Assembly (NCBI GenBank): GCA_965214995.1 | Contig: CBDCCT010000002.1 | Span: forward strand, 2,480,001 to 2,544,000 | Source: CBDCCT01 sp965214995 | GTDB taxonomy: Bacteria > Deinococcota > Deinococci > Deinococcales > Trueperaceae | Direction: 5' to 3' | DNA: 64,000 nt | Shown: positions 17,416 through 27,699 of the stretch, in pieces | How positions within the stretch are numbered: the stretch's first letter is position 1 | How the letters are laid out: every line of letters starts with the position of its first letter | The notes under the pieces: model-generated | Databases searched by the model: none | Told to the model about the DNA's origin: nothing | The model's input: only the letters and a program-made list of their open reading frames with translations | Position numbers and translations under genes: made by a program

Positions 17416-17996
17416 ACCCTGAGACCCTGATTGCCTGACAAATCTTTGGATATGTGGCTGGGGTACAGGAAAAGTTGCCACTCACCGAGACTATAGGGCA
17501 CGAAACTCAGGGTGAACTGGAGCAAACCTTGTGATTTTCTGCCTGAACCCGCCTAGTTTCCTCTACTTTGCCCTGCTTTGCAACCCCTGTGACTGTGGAA
17601 CTAAGAAGTGGCAGAAAGCACGGTGCTGACGCAAATTATGGGCTTTTGTCAGGCAATCAGCCCTGAGACCTATAAATCCTGCAAATACCTCTGTAACTGT
17701 CGGTCCATCATAGAGAGAAACTGCTTGACCACTTGCTTCGTCTTAATCTCGGTGTGGTACATTAGCTCCTCGAAGGCTTGCTCATCGATAGGCTATTTTA
17801 TCTCACTGCGGACGGCAATAGTGAGTTCGGAAAAGCATCTGGTAGTGACGAGCACATCTTATGGTGAGCGTGAAGGCACCGAGCATCTCGTTGGCAAGCA
17901 TCTTTCTTACCCCATGCCTTTTCGGCAAAGGTGACCTGCCCCTCCAAGGTATTTCAATTACAATAAGATCGTTAAGAAAGGAGAAATCAGAAGGTC
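17416..17996. other. Degraded intergenic region
   Basis: No intact gene is seen. The plus-strand frame at 17608-17934 has poor protein character. On the minus strand a decayed gene remnant is recognisable (17670-17910). The 60 bp before 17997 hold a possible -10 (TACAAT near 17960) and the AAGGAG of the phosphatase gene. Confidence 0.4.
17670..17910 (-). pseudogene. Decayed gene fragment, family unknown
   Basis: On the minus strand one frame ends at a TAG (17670-17672) and reads DEQAFEELMYHTEIKTKQVV and then KQFLSMMDRQLQRYLQDL, which has a clear helical, protein-like character. Upstream an in-frame TAG and a frame change break it, but further fragments (ANEMLGAFTLTI; SELTIAVRSEIK) continue in adjacent frames. 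No start, promoter or family could be assigned. Confidence 0.35.
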
Positions 17997-18812
17997 ATGG
18001 GTAAAGCATTGCTATATGAATCTCATTCACATACGCCTCTTTGCCACCACGCAGAAGGAAGTCCAGAAGCGTATGCCGCCGTCGCTGAGCAACGTGGGTT
18101 AAAAGGGATTATCTTTACAGATCATACTCCCCTGCCCGACGAAATACATCCAGGTATACGCATGAAGCCTGACCAGTGGAAAGAGTATGTCGCTCTTATT
18201 GAGAATGCACGGCGGGTCTGGCAGGGACGGGTGGACGTAAGAATTGGCTTGGAAGTTGACTTCTATCCTCATCTAACCCCTTGGCTTGAGCGGCACTTGG
18301 ACAACGCCCAGCTTCACCACGTGCTAGGGTCGATTCATTTCTGTGACGAATACTGGGAGCTTAATCCTCGCAGTAGTGCGGTTGAAGATCAGCGTACTTA
18401 TTTCGACAATTTAGCTCAATCTGCCGAGACAGGTTTGTTTGACACTCTGGCACACCCCGACTTGGTGAAGAACATCTACCCTAAAGAATGGCGACTAAAG
18501 CGAGTATTGCCAGACATCCAGCGCGCCCTTGACCGCATTGCCTCTACTGGTACCGCAATGGAATTAAATACCTCAGGCTTGAATAAAGCTGTTCCTGAAA
18601 TGAACCCAGGTGTTGAAATTTTGCGGGAAATGTTGGAGAGGAACATTCCCGTGGTATTAGGTGCCGACGCACACGAATCAGAGCGAGTGGGGGAAAAGTT
18701 TGAGGAGGCGCTGAGTATTTTGCAAGACGTCGGATACACTGAGGTCAGTTTTTTCCTGGATAGGCAACGGCAGGATGTTCCTATAACTGCTGCCTTGCAG
18801 AGCTTAGCTTAG
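17997..18812 (+). CDS. hisK: PHP-family histidinol-phosphatase
   Basis: 271 residues of the polymerase-and-histidinol-phosphatase fold. Metal-binding motifs are visible: HSHTPLCHH near the N-terminus, FTDH near residue 41, GLEVD near 84, LGSIHF near 110, LAHPD near 152 and GADAH near 222. The enzyme would hydrolyse histidinol phosphate in histidine synthesis. Start ATG 17997 has AAGGAG upstream. No other his gene is nearby, so another phosphoester substrate remains possible. The next gene starts 9 bp after its stop and is probably co-transcribed. Confidence 0.8.
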   Translation: MGKALLYESHSHTPLCHHAEGSPEAYAAVAEQRGLKGIIFTDHTPLPDEIHPGIRMKPDQWKEYVALIENARRVWQGRVDVRIGLEVDFYPHLTPWLERHLDNAQLHHVLGSIHFCDEYWELNPRSSAVEDQRTYFDNLAQSAETGLFDTLAHPDLVKNIYPKEWRLKRVLPDIQRALDRIASTGTAMELNTSGLNKAVPEMNPGVEILREMLERNIPVVLGADAHESERVGEKFEEALSILQDVGYTEVSFFLDRQRQDVPITAALQSLA

Positions 18813-18821
18813 GTTATCCTA

Positions 18822-20003
18822 GTGGAGCAAGGGCTATCGAAGGTGAGACATAAAATATCGACATGGCGCTACGAATTGTTCCGCTTCTTGTATAGATTGT
18901 TCTCCCGCTTCAGTAACCCTTTAATTGTCATTCTTTTTATTTTTCTTGGTGTCATCGCTTTATTTGTTCTTTTTCTCCCAGACCTGCTTGCATGGATTGA
19001 ATCCCGTGCGGTAGGAGCGCCAGTTGCCCAAGTAAACCGTGTGGAGGGTTCCCGAGTCGCCCTTGACATAGCAACGTTTGTTGTCCAAACACTCGGCGGC
19101 TTTTTTCTCCTTGCTAATCTTTTCTTTGCTTTCAATACTTTGAGGTTGAACGAAAAAGGGCAAGCTGCTGAGCGTTTCTCGCAAGCAGTCAGTCAACTAG
19201 GTGCTAGAGGGCAGTCGGAGCCTTTGGTCGAAACACGTTTAGGTGCAATCTATGCTCTAGGTAAGGTTGCTCAAGACAGTGCTAGAGATTACTGGACGGT
19301 AATGGGGGTTTTGACCGCGTATCTTCGGGAAAACAAGGGGCTCAACAAAAAGGGGAACGAAAAGATACGTGATAAAATGGAAGAGTTGCTCGAGGTGGGA
19401 AGAAAAAAGCCGGGCCCAGTTCCTGCGGATATACAAGCTGTCGCCAGTGTGCTTGTGCTACGAAAAATCCCACCCTACGCAGAGCTTCGCGGTCTTAATC
19501 TTAATCAGTGCGATTTGAGGGGTGTAAAGATGCACAATGTGAATCTAGAAGGGGCTGATCTACGTTCCTCCCTTCTGGTTCGCACAGGTCTGCGTGGGGC
19601 TAAGTTAGGACCCCGTAAGCCGGTGGAGTTAGAGATATATGGGGATGGGATTCTGGACCGTCAAACTCGACTAGAAGGAACTTGCCTCTATGAAGCGTTC
19701 CTGGATAGAGCAGACTTGACAAGCGCACATCTGGACGGCGCATGTTTGTATAAAGCTTCTCTTAAAAGGGCTATTCTTAGGAACGCCGACTTATGTGGTG
19801 CATGTCTCAACCATGCAAATCTTACTGGAGCTGACCTGCGTGGTGCATGTCTTGACCACACCACATTTGATAATGAGACAAAGTTAGAAGATGCACGTCT
19901 CGAGGGGGTGGATTTAAGCCTGACCACAGGATTGACTGAACAACAATTCCTTAGTGCAAAACGTGACAAGCGTACCAAAGCGCCGCACTTTGAATCTCCA
20001 TGA
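18822..20003 (+). CDS. Membrane-anchored pentapeptide-repeat protein
   Basis: 393 residues from a GTG start. Two membrane helices (about 28-52 and 80-105) are followed by a conserved segment RFSQAVSQLGARG, then ETRLGAIYALGKVAQDS, common to this family, and then from about residue 220 a right-handed pentapeptide-repeat helix (A(D/N)LxG pattern: NLEGADLRSS, AHLDGACLYKASL, NADLCGACLNHANLTGADL). The repeats would project into the cytoplasm. Function is unknown; such proteins often act as scaffolds. It probably shares a transcript with the phosphatase gene. The downstream flank is interrupted by an ISL3 copy about 90 bp later. Confidence 0.85.
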   Translation: MEQGLSKVRHKISTWRYELFRFLYRLFSRFSNPLIVILFIFLGVIALFVLFLPDLLAWIESRAVGAPVAQVNRVEGSRVALDIATFVVQTLGGFFLLANLFFAFNTLRLNEKGQAAERFSQAVSQLGARGQSEPLVETRLGAIYALGKVAQDSARDYWTVMGVLTAYLRENKGLNKKGNEKIRDKMEELLEVGRKKPGPVPADIQAVASVLVLRKIPPYAELRGLNLNQCDLRGVKMHNVNLEGADLRSSLLVRTGLRGAKLGPRKPVELEIYGDGILDRQTRLEGTCLYEAFLDRADLTSAHLDGACLYKASLKRAILRNADLCGACLNHANLTGADLRGACLDHTTFDNETKLEDARLEGVDLSLTTGLTEQQFLSAKRDKRTKAPHFESP

Positions 20004-20095
20004 GAATCTTACAGTAGTCTCTGTACTGTTCCTGTCACTGCACCTGAATTTCTGGATTCTTGGAAGGAGGGGAAATTGGAGAGCACAAAAAACCG

Positions 20096-21848
20096 GGCTC
20101 TCCCGAACTTTTGATGACACCGGGATTCTCCCTCTGCTATAACCGCCTGCATGGACGGAACCCCCTTACTGGCTGACCCTGAAGTCCTAACACTCAAACG
20201 TATTGAACCGCTAGACGAGCTTGTTGTGCTGGTCGTCGCCGCGAAGCGTCCCGCAGCAGCCTGCCCGCTGTGTAAACAGATGTCCTCGCAGGTCCACAGT
20301 CACTACGAGCGCACGATAGCCGACCTGCCGTGGCAAGGCGTGACGGTGCGGTTAAAAGTGGCGATGCGTCGCTTCGTATGCACGCAATCCTTGTGCCTAC
20401 GGCAGATCTTTTGCGAGCGCCTTTCAGGGGTCGCGCTTGCCTACGGGCGCAAAACCGAGCGGCTCCAAAAAGCGCTGCACCATGTCGGCTTCGCGACGAG
20501 TGGTGAGGCAGGTGCCCGGCTAAGCGAGCAGCTCGGAATGCACGTCAGCCCAGACACGCTACTGAGGCAGATGCGGCGGGCGCCGTTAATCGCCCATCCC
20601 ACGCCTCGTGTTCTTGGGATAGACGACTGGGCGTTACGAAAAGGATACCGCTACGGAACGTTGCTCGTGGACTTGGAGCGTCACAGACCTATAGACTTGC
20701 TCCCCGAACGTGAAGCGGCCCCTCTGGCGGCGTGGCTCAAAGCCCATCCGGGTGTTGAGATTATTAGCCGTGACAGGCTTCTGCCCTATATCGAAGGAGC
20801 ACGCGAGGGGGCACCCCAGGCCGTCCAAGTCGCCGACCGTTGGCACCTGCTGAAGAATCTGACCGAGGCCGTGCAACGTTTCGTCACACGTCAGCATGAG
20901 CTTATCCGCCAGGTCACCGCGAACATCCGCGATGTGTAACTCCTCGACCACGTCCTCAGCCCTTCCCTGTCACGCTTCTCCTCCAGAGAACCGAAGCTGA
21001 TCGAGCAGAACCGTGCTAAGCGCTACGCACGCTACTGCCAAGTTGTTCAGCACCATCAGCAAGGCTGGTCGAAAGCCGATATCGCTCGGGAGCTAGGTAT
21101 CCACGCCGTTACGGTGCGCACCTACATCAACGCTGGGACGTTCCCTGAGCGTGCTCAGTATCGACTGGGCAGTAAACTCGACCCCTACTTGCCTCGTCTG
21201 AATAGGCGTTGGCTCGAGGGGGAGAAGAATGCTGAGGTGCTCTGGCGCGAGGTTGCGGGGCAGGGTTACCCCGGTAAACCCAAGATGGTGCGCCGCTATA
21301 TCGCCTGGCCGGGGCGCTGCCTGAAAGGCTTCACTCCTGAACAACAGAAGCAGTTTCTAAGGGCAGCAACAACCTTCAAAACGCCTTCGACCAGGCGCGT
21401 GACTTCATGGTTGCTGAAAAAACCAGGTACCTTGAAAGCGGACCAGCAGCCCTTCATCCTACGGCTCAGCACCGAAAATCCGGACGTTGCGGAAGTTCAG
21501 GAGCTGGCGCGAGCTTTTCAGCAGATGATTCGGGAGCGTCAGCCTGATGTCCTTCTTGTTTGGCTCGAGCGGGCCGGACAAAGCAGCGTGACCGAGATGA
21601 AAAGCTTTGCCACCGGCATCAGGCAAGACTATGCGGCGGTTGCGGCTGCGCTCGAGCACGAATGGTCGAACGGACAAACCGAGGGGCAGATCACCAGGCT
21701 GAAACTCATCAAGCGGCAGATGTATGGCCGGGCCAACTTCGACCTGCTGAAAGCGCGGGTTCTTTATGCGGGTTAGAAGGCGATTCGCAGCCTTGGTGAA
21801 CTACAGTCTTGGAGGCGAAGTTTCGATCATCAAAAGTTCGGGAGAGCC
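20096..21848 (+). mobile_element. ISL3-family insertion sequence, copy 1
   Basis: 1753 bp with 22-bp perfect inverted repeats beginning GGCTCTCCCGAACTTTTG (20096-20117 and 21827-21848). A perfect 8-bp target duplication AAAAACCG is present at 20088-20095 and 21849-21856, as expected for ISL3. The transposase is split by an in-frame TAA. A second copy of the same length, with identical predicted proteins, lies inverted at 44347-46099. Confidence 0.95.
20151..21776 (+). pseudogene. ISL3-family transposase interrupted by an in-frame stop codon
   Basis: One continuous frame of 542 codons broken only by TAA at 20937-20939. The first part (262 residues) has the ISL3 zinc finger (CPLC…CTQSLCLRQIFC), a helix-turn-helix, and the first two DDE aspartates (LGIDDWALRKG; IISRDRL) plus ADRWHLLKN. 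After the stop, translation could resume within the 58 codons before ATG 21114. The 220-residue remainder carries the catalytic Glu region (NGQTEGQITRLKLIKRQMYGR). Both window copies carry the same stop, so it did not prevent duplication. Readthrough, a two-part transposase, or activity from another copy would explain this. Confidence 0.85.
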
Positions 21849-22064
21849 AAAAACCGTGGGAGGCGTACTCTTGGTCGGACGACCGCTCTGCTAACAAAGG
21901 CGTGAAAAGCGGGTGGGGAACAGAAGCTTGCTAACACCGCTTTTTGCGTTCAGAAGGTTGTACTCCACACTTTTTTGTAGTCTCTGTCACAAACGTAAAG
22001 CATTTCAAATAAGGCGATGGGGTATACGGTGAAGCGGTTCGGGGATTGCCGAGGATTTGTGATC

Positions 22065-22070
22065 TATGAT
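22065..22070 (+). promoter_or_regulatory. -10 box of a leaderless promoter
   Basis: TATGAT ends 5 nt before ATG 22076. No ribosome site lies between, so the large regulator gene is probably translated from a leaderless message. Confidence 0.55.
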
Positions 22071-22075
22071 TGTGT

Positions 22076-24844
22076 ATGTCCACGACAATTTTAGCCACCA
22101 AGCTCTACCTCCCTCCACCTCCGGCTAAAGCTGTCCTCCGGCCTCACCTAACCGAGCGGTTGAACGAGGGTTTCCACCGCAAACTGACGCTCGTCTCTGC
22201 CCCCGCTGGCTTTGGCAAAACCACCTTGGTCAGCGAATGGGTCAATGGTTCCGAACGACCAACCGCCTGGCTGTCATTGGATGAAGGGGATAATGACCCC
22301 ACACGCTTTCTGGTTTACTGCGTTGCTGCCTTGCAGACAGTTGCGGCGAGTATCGGAGAAGGGGTGCTAGTTGCGCTCCAATCCTCCCGGCCCCCGCCAA
22401 CTGAAGCGATTCTGACGACCCTGCTCAATGAAATCACGACGGTACAGAACGATTTTGTCCTCGTCCTCGATGATTACCACGTCCTTGATGCCAAACCGGT
22501 TGACCATGTGCTCACTTTTCTGCTCGAGCACCTGCCGCCCCAGATGCACCTGGTCATCACCACCCGTGAGGACCCACAGCTCCCCCTGTCCCGCTTACGG
22601 GCTCGGGGTCAGTTGACGGAACTGCGGGCAGCGGACTTGCGTTTTACCCCCTTTGAGGCCGCCGAGTTCCTCAAGGGGGTGATGGGTCTTGACCTCTCAG
22701 CACAGGACATTAGTCTTCTTGAAACCCGCACCGAAGGCTGGATCGCTGGCCTGCAACTCGCGGCACTCTCCATGCAAGGTCATCAGGACGTCACGGGCTT
22801 CATCGAGTCGTTCACCGGCAGCCACCGCTTCGTGCTGGACTATCTGGTCGAAGAGGTTCTTCAGCGCCAGCCAGAAAGTGCGCGGAGCTTCTTGCTACAA
22901 ACGGCTATTCTCAACAGGTTAAGTGGTCCTTTGTGCAATGCAGTCAGCGAGCGAGACGATAGCAGCAGGATGCTAGGTGACCTGGAGCGGAGCAACCTGT
23001 TTGTCGTTTCGCTAGATGACCAGCGGCTCTGGTACCGCTATCACCACCTGTTCGCCGAGGTTCTGCAAGCGCGCCTGCTAGAGGAGCACTCCGAGCAGGT
23101 AGCCGCGTTGCATCGACGGGCGAGCGCCTGGTACGAGCAGAACGCGCTGCCGTTCGAGGCGATCCGCCATGCGTTTGCCGCTGAGGATCTTGAGCGAGCA
23201 GCGGGTCTACTTGAGCTAGTGGCTCGAGCCATGCTCGCCAATAGACAGGAAGAGAGGTTCCTTGGCTGGCTGAAGGCACTACCAGACGAACTGCTCAAGG
23301 TCAGGCCTGTGCTCAGCGTGTACTACGCTTTGACTTTGGTCTCTAGCGACCTTGGGGTCACTGAGGCTCGCTTCGAAGACGCCGAACGGTTGCTCGACAG
23401 TACGGCCCGCGTGAGTGATGAACCGGGAAGCCCAGCGGCCCTGATGGTCATTGTGGACGAAGAAGAGTTTAAGTCCCTGCCAGGAATAACGGCCATCACC
23501 CGTGCCTATCACGCCGGAGCGCTTGGCGACGTTTCTGGCAGTGTGAACTACGCTTCTAAGGCATTGGATCTCCTGCCTGAGGGTGACCATTTCTGGCGCG
23601 GCGCCGCAGGTGCGCTCCTGGGGCTCGCGTACTGGACCCGCGGAGAGCTAGAAGCAGCCCACAGGTTCTTTGCCGACGGTATGGCGAGCCTGCGGATGAC
23701 TGGCGACATCATTCAGTCAAACAGTGGCGCGTTTATCCTGGCAGACATAAGAACGGCGCAAGGTCGTCTACGCGAGGTGGCAAGAATTTATGAGCAGGCG
23801 TTGCAACTTGCAGCGAGCCAGGGCGAGTTCATGCTCCCAGGAACGGCGGATCTATATGTGGGGATGAGCGAACTGCGCCACGAATACAACGAGCTTGAAG
23901 GTGCAATGGGGTACTTGCTGAAAAGCAAGGAACTGGGCGCACACAACGGATTAGCGGATAACCGGTATCGCTGGTACGTTGCCATGGCACGAATCAAAGA
24001 GGCCCAAGGGGACTTTGGTGGCGCCCTTGGCCTGCTCGACGAGGCGGAGCGCCTATACATCCCGAGTCCCGACCCCTACGTGCGTCCCATACCGGCGTTA
24101 AAGACGCGGATATGGGTTAAACAAGGAAGGTTGGCCGAAGCCCTGGCGTGGGCGCGTGAGGCGGGGCTGTCCTGCGACGATGAGCTCAGCTACTTGCGCG
24201 AGTTCGAGCACATAACCCTAGCCAGGGTTCTTATCGCCCAGTACAAGAGCGACCGGGTAAATAGCGCGATTCGCCTGGCGACGAGCCTGTTGGAGCGCCT
24301 TTTGTCGGCGGCGGAAGAAGGGGGAAGGAAAGGAAGCGTGATCGAAATCCTGGTGCTGCAGGCACTCGCTCATCAGGCGCAAGGTGACGTTCCCGCTGCC
24401 CTCGAGCTCCTCGCGCGCGCGCTGGCCCTGGCCGAGCCCGAGGGCTACGTCCGTATCTTCGTGGACGAAAGTTCGTCCGTGAGGGAGCTATTGAGGAGGG
24501 CTACCGGTCAAGCCAAAACTCCCCACATGAAAAGGTATGGTCGCAGGCTGCTCTCTGCCCTCGAGGAGAACGAAGATGCTCAGCCCTTGGGCTCCGCTCA
24601 GGACGAGTCTTCACCCTCTGCGAGGAACTCCGTCACCACTGAGCATTTGCTTGAGCCACTTAGCCCACGCGAGCTGGAAGTCCTCCAACTCGTTGCCGAA
24701 GGGCTCTCGAACCGTGAAATTAGCAAGCGGCTTTTTCGCGCTGTGGACACGGTCAAAGGGCACAACCGGATGATCTTCGGCAAGTTGGGGGTCAATAACC
24801 GCACCGAAGCGGTAGCGCACGCTCGAGCTTTGGGGCTGTTGTAA
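22076..24844 (+). CDS. MalT/LuxR-type STAND ATPase transcriptional activator
   Basis: 922 residues from ATG 22076 (a TTG two codons upstream is less likely). The N-terminus ILATKLYLPPPPAKAVLRP is typical of the MalT-like family. Walker A is SAPAGFGKTT at about 41-50 and Walker B is FVLVLDDYH near 138. A winged helix and a long TPR-like helical region (about 330-780) follow, and a LuxR helix-turn-helix closes the protein (LSPRELEVLQLVAEGLSNREIS at about 857). Such proteins bind an inducer through the helical array, oligomerise with ATP and activate promoters. Its target is unknown; no metabolic operon is adjacent. It sits between an ISL3 and an IS21 element. Confidence 0.9.
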   Translation: MSTTILATKLYLPPPPAKAVLRPHLTERLNEGFHRKLTLVSAPAGFGKTTLVSEWVNGSERPTAWLSLDEGDNDPTRFLVYCVAALQTVAASIGEGVLVALQSSRPPPTEAILTTLLNEITTVQNDFVLVLDDYHVLDAKPVDHVLTFLLEHLPPQMHLVITTREDPQLPLSRLRARGQLTELRAADLRFTPFEAAEFLKGVMGLDLSAQDISLLETRTEGWIAGLQLAALSMQGHQDVTGFIESFTGSHRFVLDYLVEEVLQRQPESARSFLLQTAILNRLSGPLCNAVSERDDSSRMLGDLERSNLFVVSLDDQRLWYRYHHLFAEVLQARLLEEHSEQVAALHRRASAWYEQNALPFEAIRHAFAAEDLERAAGLLELVARAMLANRQEERFLGWLKALPDELLKVRPVLSVYYALTLVSSDLGVTEARFEDAERLLDSTARVSDEPGSPAALMVIVDEEEFKSLPGITAITRAYHAGALGDVSGSVNYASKALDLLPEGDHFWRGAAGALLGLAYWTRGELEAAHRFFADGMASLRMTGDIIQSNSGAFILADIRTAQGRLREVARIYEQALQLAASQGEFMLPGTADLYVGMSELRHEYNELEGAMGYLLKSKELGAHNGLADNRYRWYVAMARIKEAQGDFGGALGLLDEAERLYIPSPDPYVRPIPALKTRIWVKQGRLAEALAWAREAGLSCDDELSYLREFEHITLARVLIAQYKSDRVNSAIRLATSLLERLLSAAEEGGRKGSVIEILVLQALAHQAQGDVPAALELLARALALAEPEGYVRIFVDESSSVRELLRRATGQAKTPHMKRYGRRLLSALEENEDAQPLGSAQDESSPSARNSVTTEHLLEPLSPRELEVLQLVAEGLSNREISKRLFRAVDTVKGHNRMIFGKLGVNNRTEAVAHARALGLL

Positions 24845-25049
24845 TCCAATCTTCCCTAACCTGCGTAATTTTGCCCAATCCGGGCACCGAATATCGCGCA
24901 AAGCGGGCACTAAATTTCGCGCAAAGCGGGCAGCAGTTTTAGCAATCCGGGCAGCCATTTTAGTGGCGACCAGTAGTTTCAGGGCGGACACTTAGCAAGC
25001 GCCGCGACGCAAGCAACCCCTAGCGGCATGCTGACTCCAGGAGGAGCAC

Positions 25050-26636
25050 ATGCCAAGAAAGCGAGTTGCGATGCGGAAGATTAAAGAGATTCTAAGACTC
25101 AAACACGCCTGCGGCCTCAGCGAACGGCAGATCGCCGAGAGCTGCCGAATCGGCAAGACCACCGTCGGCGAGTACCTGCAACGCGCCGAGGCGGCGGGCC
25201 TGTCGTGGCCGCTCCCGGCTGAACTCGATGAGGCCGCCCTAGAGGCGCGGCTGTTCGCTCAGCCTCTCCCGCCGCCGAGCCGCCCCTTGCCCGACTGGGC
25301 CGAGGTGCAGCGGGAACTCAAACGCAAGGGGGTGACGCGTCTTCTACTCTGGCAGGAGTATAAGGAGAAGCATCCCGAAGGCGTGTCCTACCCCACCTTC
25401 ACCGTGCTCTACCGCCGGTGGGCGGGCGCGTGCGATGTGGTCATGCGCCAGGAGCACAAGGCGGGCGAGAAGCTGTTCGTCGACTACGCCGGGATGACGC
25501 TGCCCATTACCGACCCCAACACAGGTGAGCTGAGCGAGGCGCAGGTGTTCGTGGCCGTGTTGGGCGCGAGCTCCTACAGCTACGCCGAGGTTAGCGCGAG
25601 CCAGAACTTAGAGAACTGGCTGGCCTCGCACCAGCGCGCCCTTGAGTTCTTCGGCGGGGTGCCCGAGCTGGTCGTTCCCGACAACCTCAAGGTGGGGGTG
25701 AAGAGCCCCTGCTACTACGAGCCCGACATCAACCCGAGCTACGCCGAGCTCGCTACTCACTACGGCTTCGCGGTGCTGCCCGCGCGCGTGCGCAAACCCA
25801 GAGACAAGGCGAAGGTCGAAAACGGCGTGCTGGTGGTGGAGCGGCGGATCCTGGCGGTGCTGCGCAACCACACCTTCTTTACCCTTGGCGAAGCCAACGA
25901 GGCCGTAAGCGTTGAGCTGAAAAAGCTTAACGAGCAACACTTTCAGAAACTGCCGGGCTCGCGCAAGAGCCTGTTTCTGGAGCTTGATAAACCCGCCTTG
26001 AGACCGCTTCCTCAAGAGCGGTTTGCACTGGCAACCTGGAAAAAGGCGCGCGTCAACATCGACTACCATATTGAGATTGGCGGACACTACTATAGTGTCC
26101 CTTACCGCTACGCCAGACAGCAGGTCGAGGTACGTCTCACCGCCAGCACCGTAGAAGTCTTTGTTCAAGGCCAGCGGGTCGCCTCGCACGCCAGAGTGGG
26201 TGAGCTCGCCAGACACAAAGGTCGCCACACGACGGTGACTGAGCACATGCCCGACGCGCATAGGCGTCACGCGGGCTGGACGTCCGCGCGTCTCATCGCT
26301 TGGGCACAAAAAGTTGGGGAGCATACCGCCGTTGTCGTCGAGCACATCTTGACGTCCCGCCCTCACCCCGAGCAGGGCTTTAGGTCGTGCTTAGGCATCA
26401 TGCGCCTGTCGAAGAGCTACCCTCCAGAACGCGTCGAGGCGGCTTGCGCTCGCGCGGCCCGGCTGGGGTCTTACAGCTATAAGTCGGTCCAGTCGATTCT
26501 CAAACATAACCTTGACCAGCAGCTCTTACTCGACCCTGCTGAGACACAGGATAAGAACACGCCGAACCCACACCACAATCTTCGAGGTGCGGGCTATTAC
26601 CAGCAGTCACCTCAGTCATCAGGGCGGGAGGAGTAG
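25050..26636 (+). CDS. istA: IS21-family transposase IstA
   Basis: 528 residues, start behind AGGAGGAG. The N-terminal helix-turn-helix (LRLKHACGLSERQIAESC, GKTTVGEYLQRAE) is followed by an integrase-like catalytic core with Asp in LFVDYAGMTLP, a second Asp in LVVPDNLKVGV, and Glu in RKPRDKAKVENGVLVVERR (the Mu/retroviral-type DDE). The C-terminus binds the terminal repeats. It appears intact and ends 2 bp before istB. Confidence 0.95.
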   Translation: MPRKRVAMRKIKEILRLKHACGLSERQIAESCRIGKTTVGEYLQRAEAAGLSWPLPAELDEAALEARLFAQPLPPPSRPLPDWAEVQRELKRKGVTRLLLWQEYKEKHPEGVSYPTFTVLYRRWAGACDVVMRQEHKAGEKLFVDYAGMTLPITDPNTGELSEAQVFVAVLGASSYSYAEVSASQNLENWLASHQRALEFFGGVPELVVPDNLKVGVKSPCYYEPDINPSYAELATHYGFAVLPARVRKPRDKAKVENGVLVVERRILAVLRNHTFFTLGEANEAVSVELKKLNEQHFQKLPGSRKSLFLELDKPALRPLPQERFALATWKKARVNIDYHIEIGGHYYSVPYRYARQQVEVRLTASTVEVFVQGQRVASHARVGELARHKGRHTTVTEHMPDAHRRHAGWTSARLIAWAQKVGEHTAVVVEHILTSRPHPEQGFRSCLGIMRLSKSYPPERVEAACARAARLGSYSYKSVQSILKHNLDQQLLLDPAETQDKNTPNPHHNLRGAGYYQQSPQSSGREE

Positions 26637-26638
26637 GT

Positions 26639-27377
26639 ATGCTAACGCACCCGACTTTAGAAAAACTCCGCGGCATGAGGCTCTTCGGCATGGCGAACGC
26701 GCTACAGGAGCAGCTTGAGTTGAGAAACGCCGACGGACTCGGCTTCGAAGACCGGCTCGGCCTCATCATCGACCGGGAGCTGACCGACAGCGAGAACAAG
26801 CGTTTTGCGAGTGGGCTCAAGAAAGCGCAGTTGCGCGCTTCTAGCGACCCTAGAAGATATCGACTACCGCCAGCCCAGGGGCTTGGACAAATCACTGATT
26901 GCCAGCCTCGCAACCTGCACCTGGCTCAAGGAGCACCGCCAGCTCTGCATCACCGGGGCCACGGGCACCGGTAAGAGTTTTCTAGCCAACGCCTTCGCGC
27001 ACCAGGCCATCCGCCAGGGCTACAGCGTGCGTTACTACCGCCTCAACCGCTTGCTGCAAGAGCTAAGCCTCGCCAGGGGGGACGGGCGTTACCTCGCCCG
27101 CTTGCAGCAGCTCGCCAAAGTCCAGCTGCTGATTCTCGACGATTGGGGGCTCGAAGTGCCTAATGAGGTCGAAAGGCACATCTTGCTCGAAGTCCTAGAT
27201 GACCGCTTTGATCGCAGTTCTACCCTCATCGCCAGTCAGCTCCCCACCGACCACTGGCACGCGTTCTTGAACGACCCAACATTAGCCGACGCCATTCTGG
27301 ACCGCATCCTTCACAGCGCCTACCGGATAGAACTCAAGGGCGAGAGCCTGCGGAAAGTGCGAGCCAAGGGGCTCTAA
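26639..27377 (+). pseudogene. istB: IS21 ATPase subunit IstB, frameshifted
   Basis: The first frame (26639-about 26840) reads LTHPTLEKLRGMRLFGMANAL to SGLKKAQLRA; the correct continuation (ATLEDIDYRQPRGLDKSLI onward) is in the +1 frame to the stop at 27377. Walker A (GATGTGKSFLA) and Walker B (LLILDDWG) are intact in the second part, which is the AAA+ helper domain. The break is near 26840-26850. Joined, the protein would be about 245 residues, the normal IstB size. A single-base error in the sequence would explain this equally well. Confidence 0.8.
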
Positions 27378-27699
27378 AGTGGTTGCGGACCCCTCAAATA
27401 ATCCGTGCTGCACGGCGCTAATCCTTACGAGCGTTTTCGGGGCCTCGTTTTTACCCAAAACGGAGGCTCCAAAAACCGCCTTAAGAAAGGAGGCAAGATG
27501 TTGACGAAACTTACTCCATCTGCGGCATAATGAGCTTGACTTGCGTCGCTGCGCTCCGACGGATGGACGCTTTCGCTGAACTTAGCCGGTCGCTTTGCTC
27601 GAAAACATCTGGACGCTTTCGCGTAAATCGGGTGGTCGCTTTGCTTAAATTACGCACTAACCCGCGCGACCTCCCCACCACACCTATTTTGTTGACGCC

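Larger units (their letters stand above)
24862..27656 (+). mobile_element. IS21-family insertion sequence
   Basis: 2795 bp starting TGCGTAATTTTG and ending AAATTACGCA, flanked by a perfect 6-bp duplication CTAACC (24856-24861 and 27657-27662). Both ends carry several related repeats: GCAAAGCGGGCA-type units at 24885-24960, and the inverse (GACGCTTTCGC, GGTCGCTTTGCT) at 27570-27650. These multiple terminal repeats are the IS21 hallmark for IstA binding. It contains istA and a frameshifted istB. Confidence 0.93.

Noticed and set aside
17608..17934. Plus-strand 108-codon gene
   Set aside because: Cys/Ser-rich with no domain or ribosome site; the minus strand of the same stretch shows remnants of a real protein.
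24862..25049. CRISPR-like short repeats
   Set aside because: The repeated GCAAAGCGGGCA units are few, irregularly spaced and mirrored at the other end of an IS21 element; they are transposase-binding repeats.
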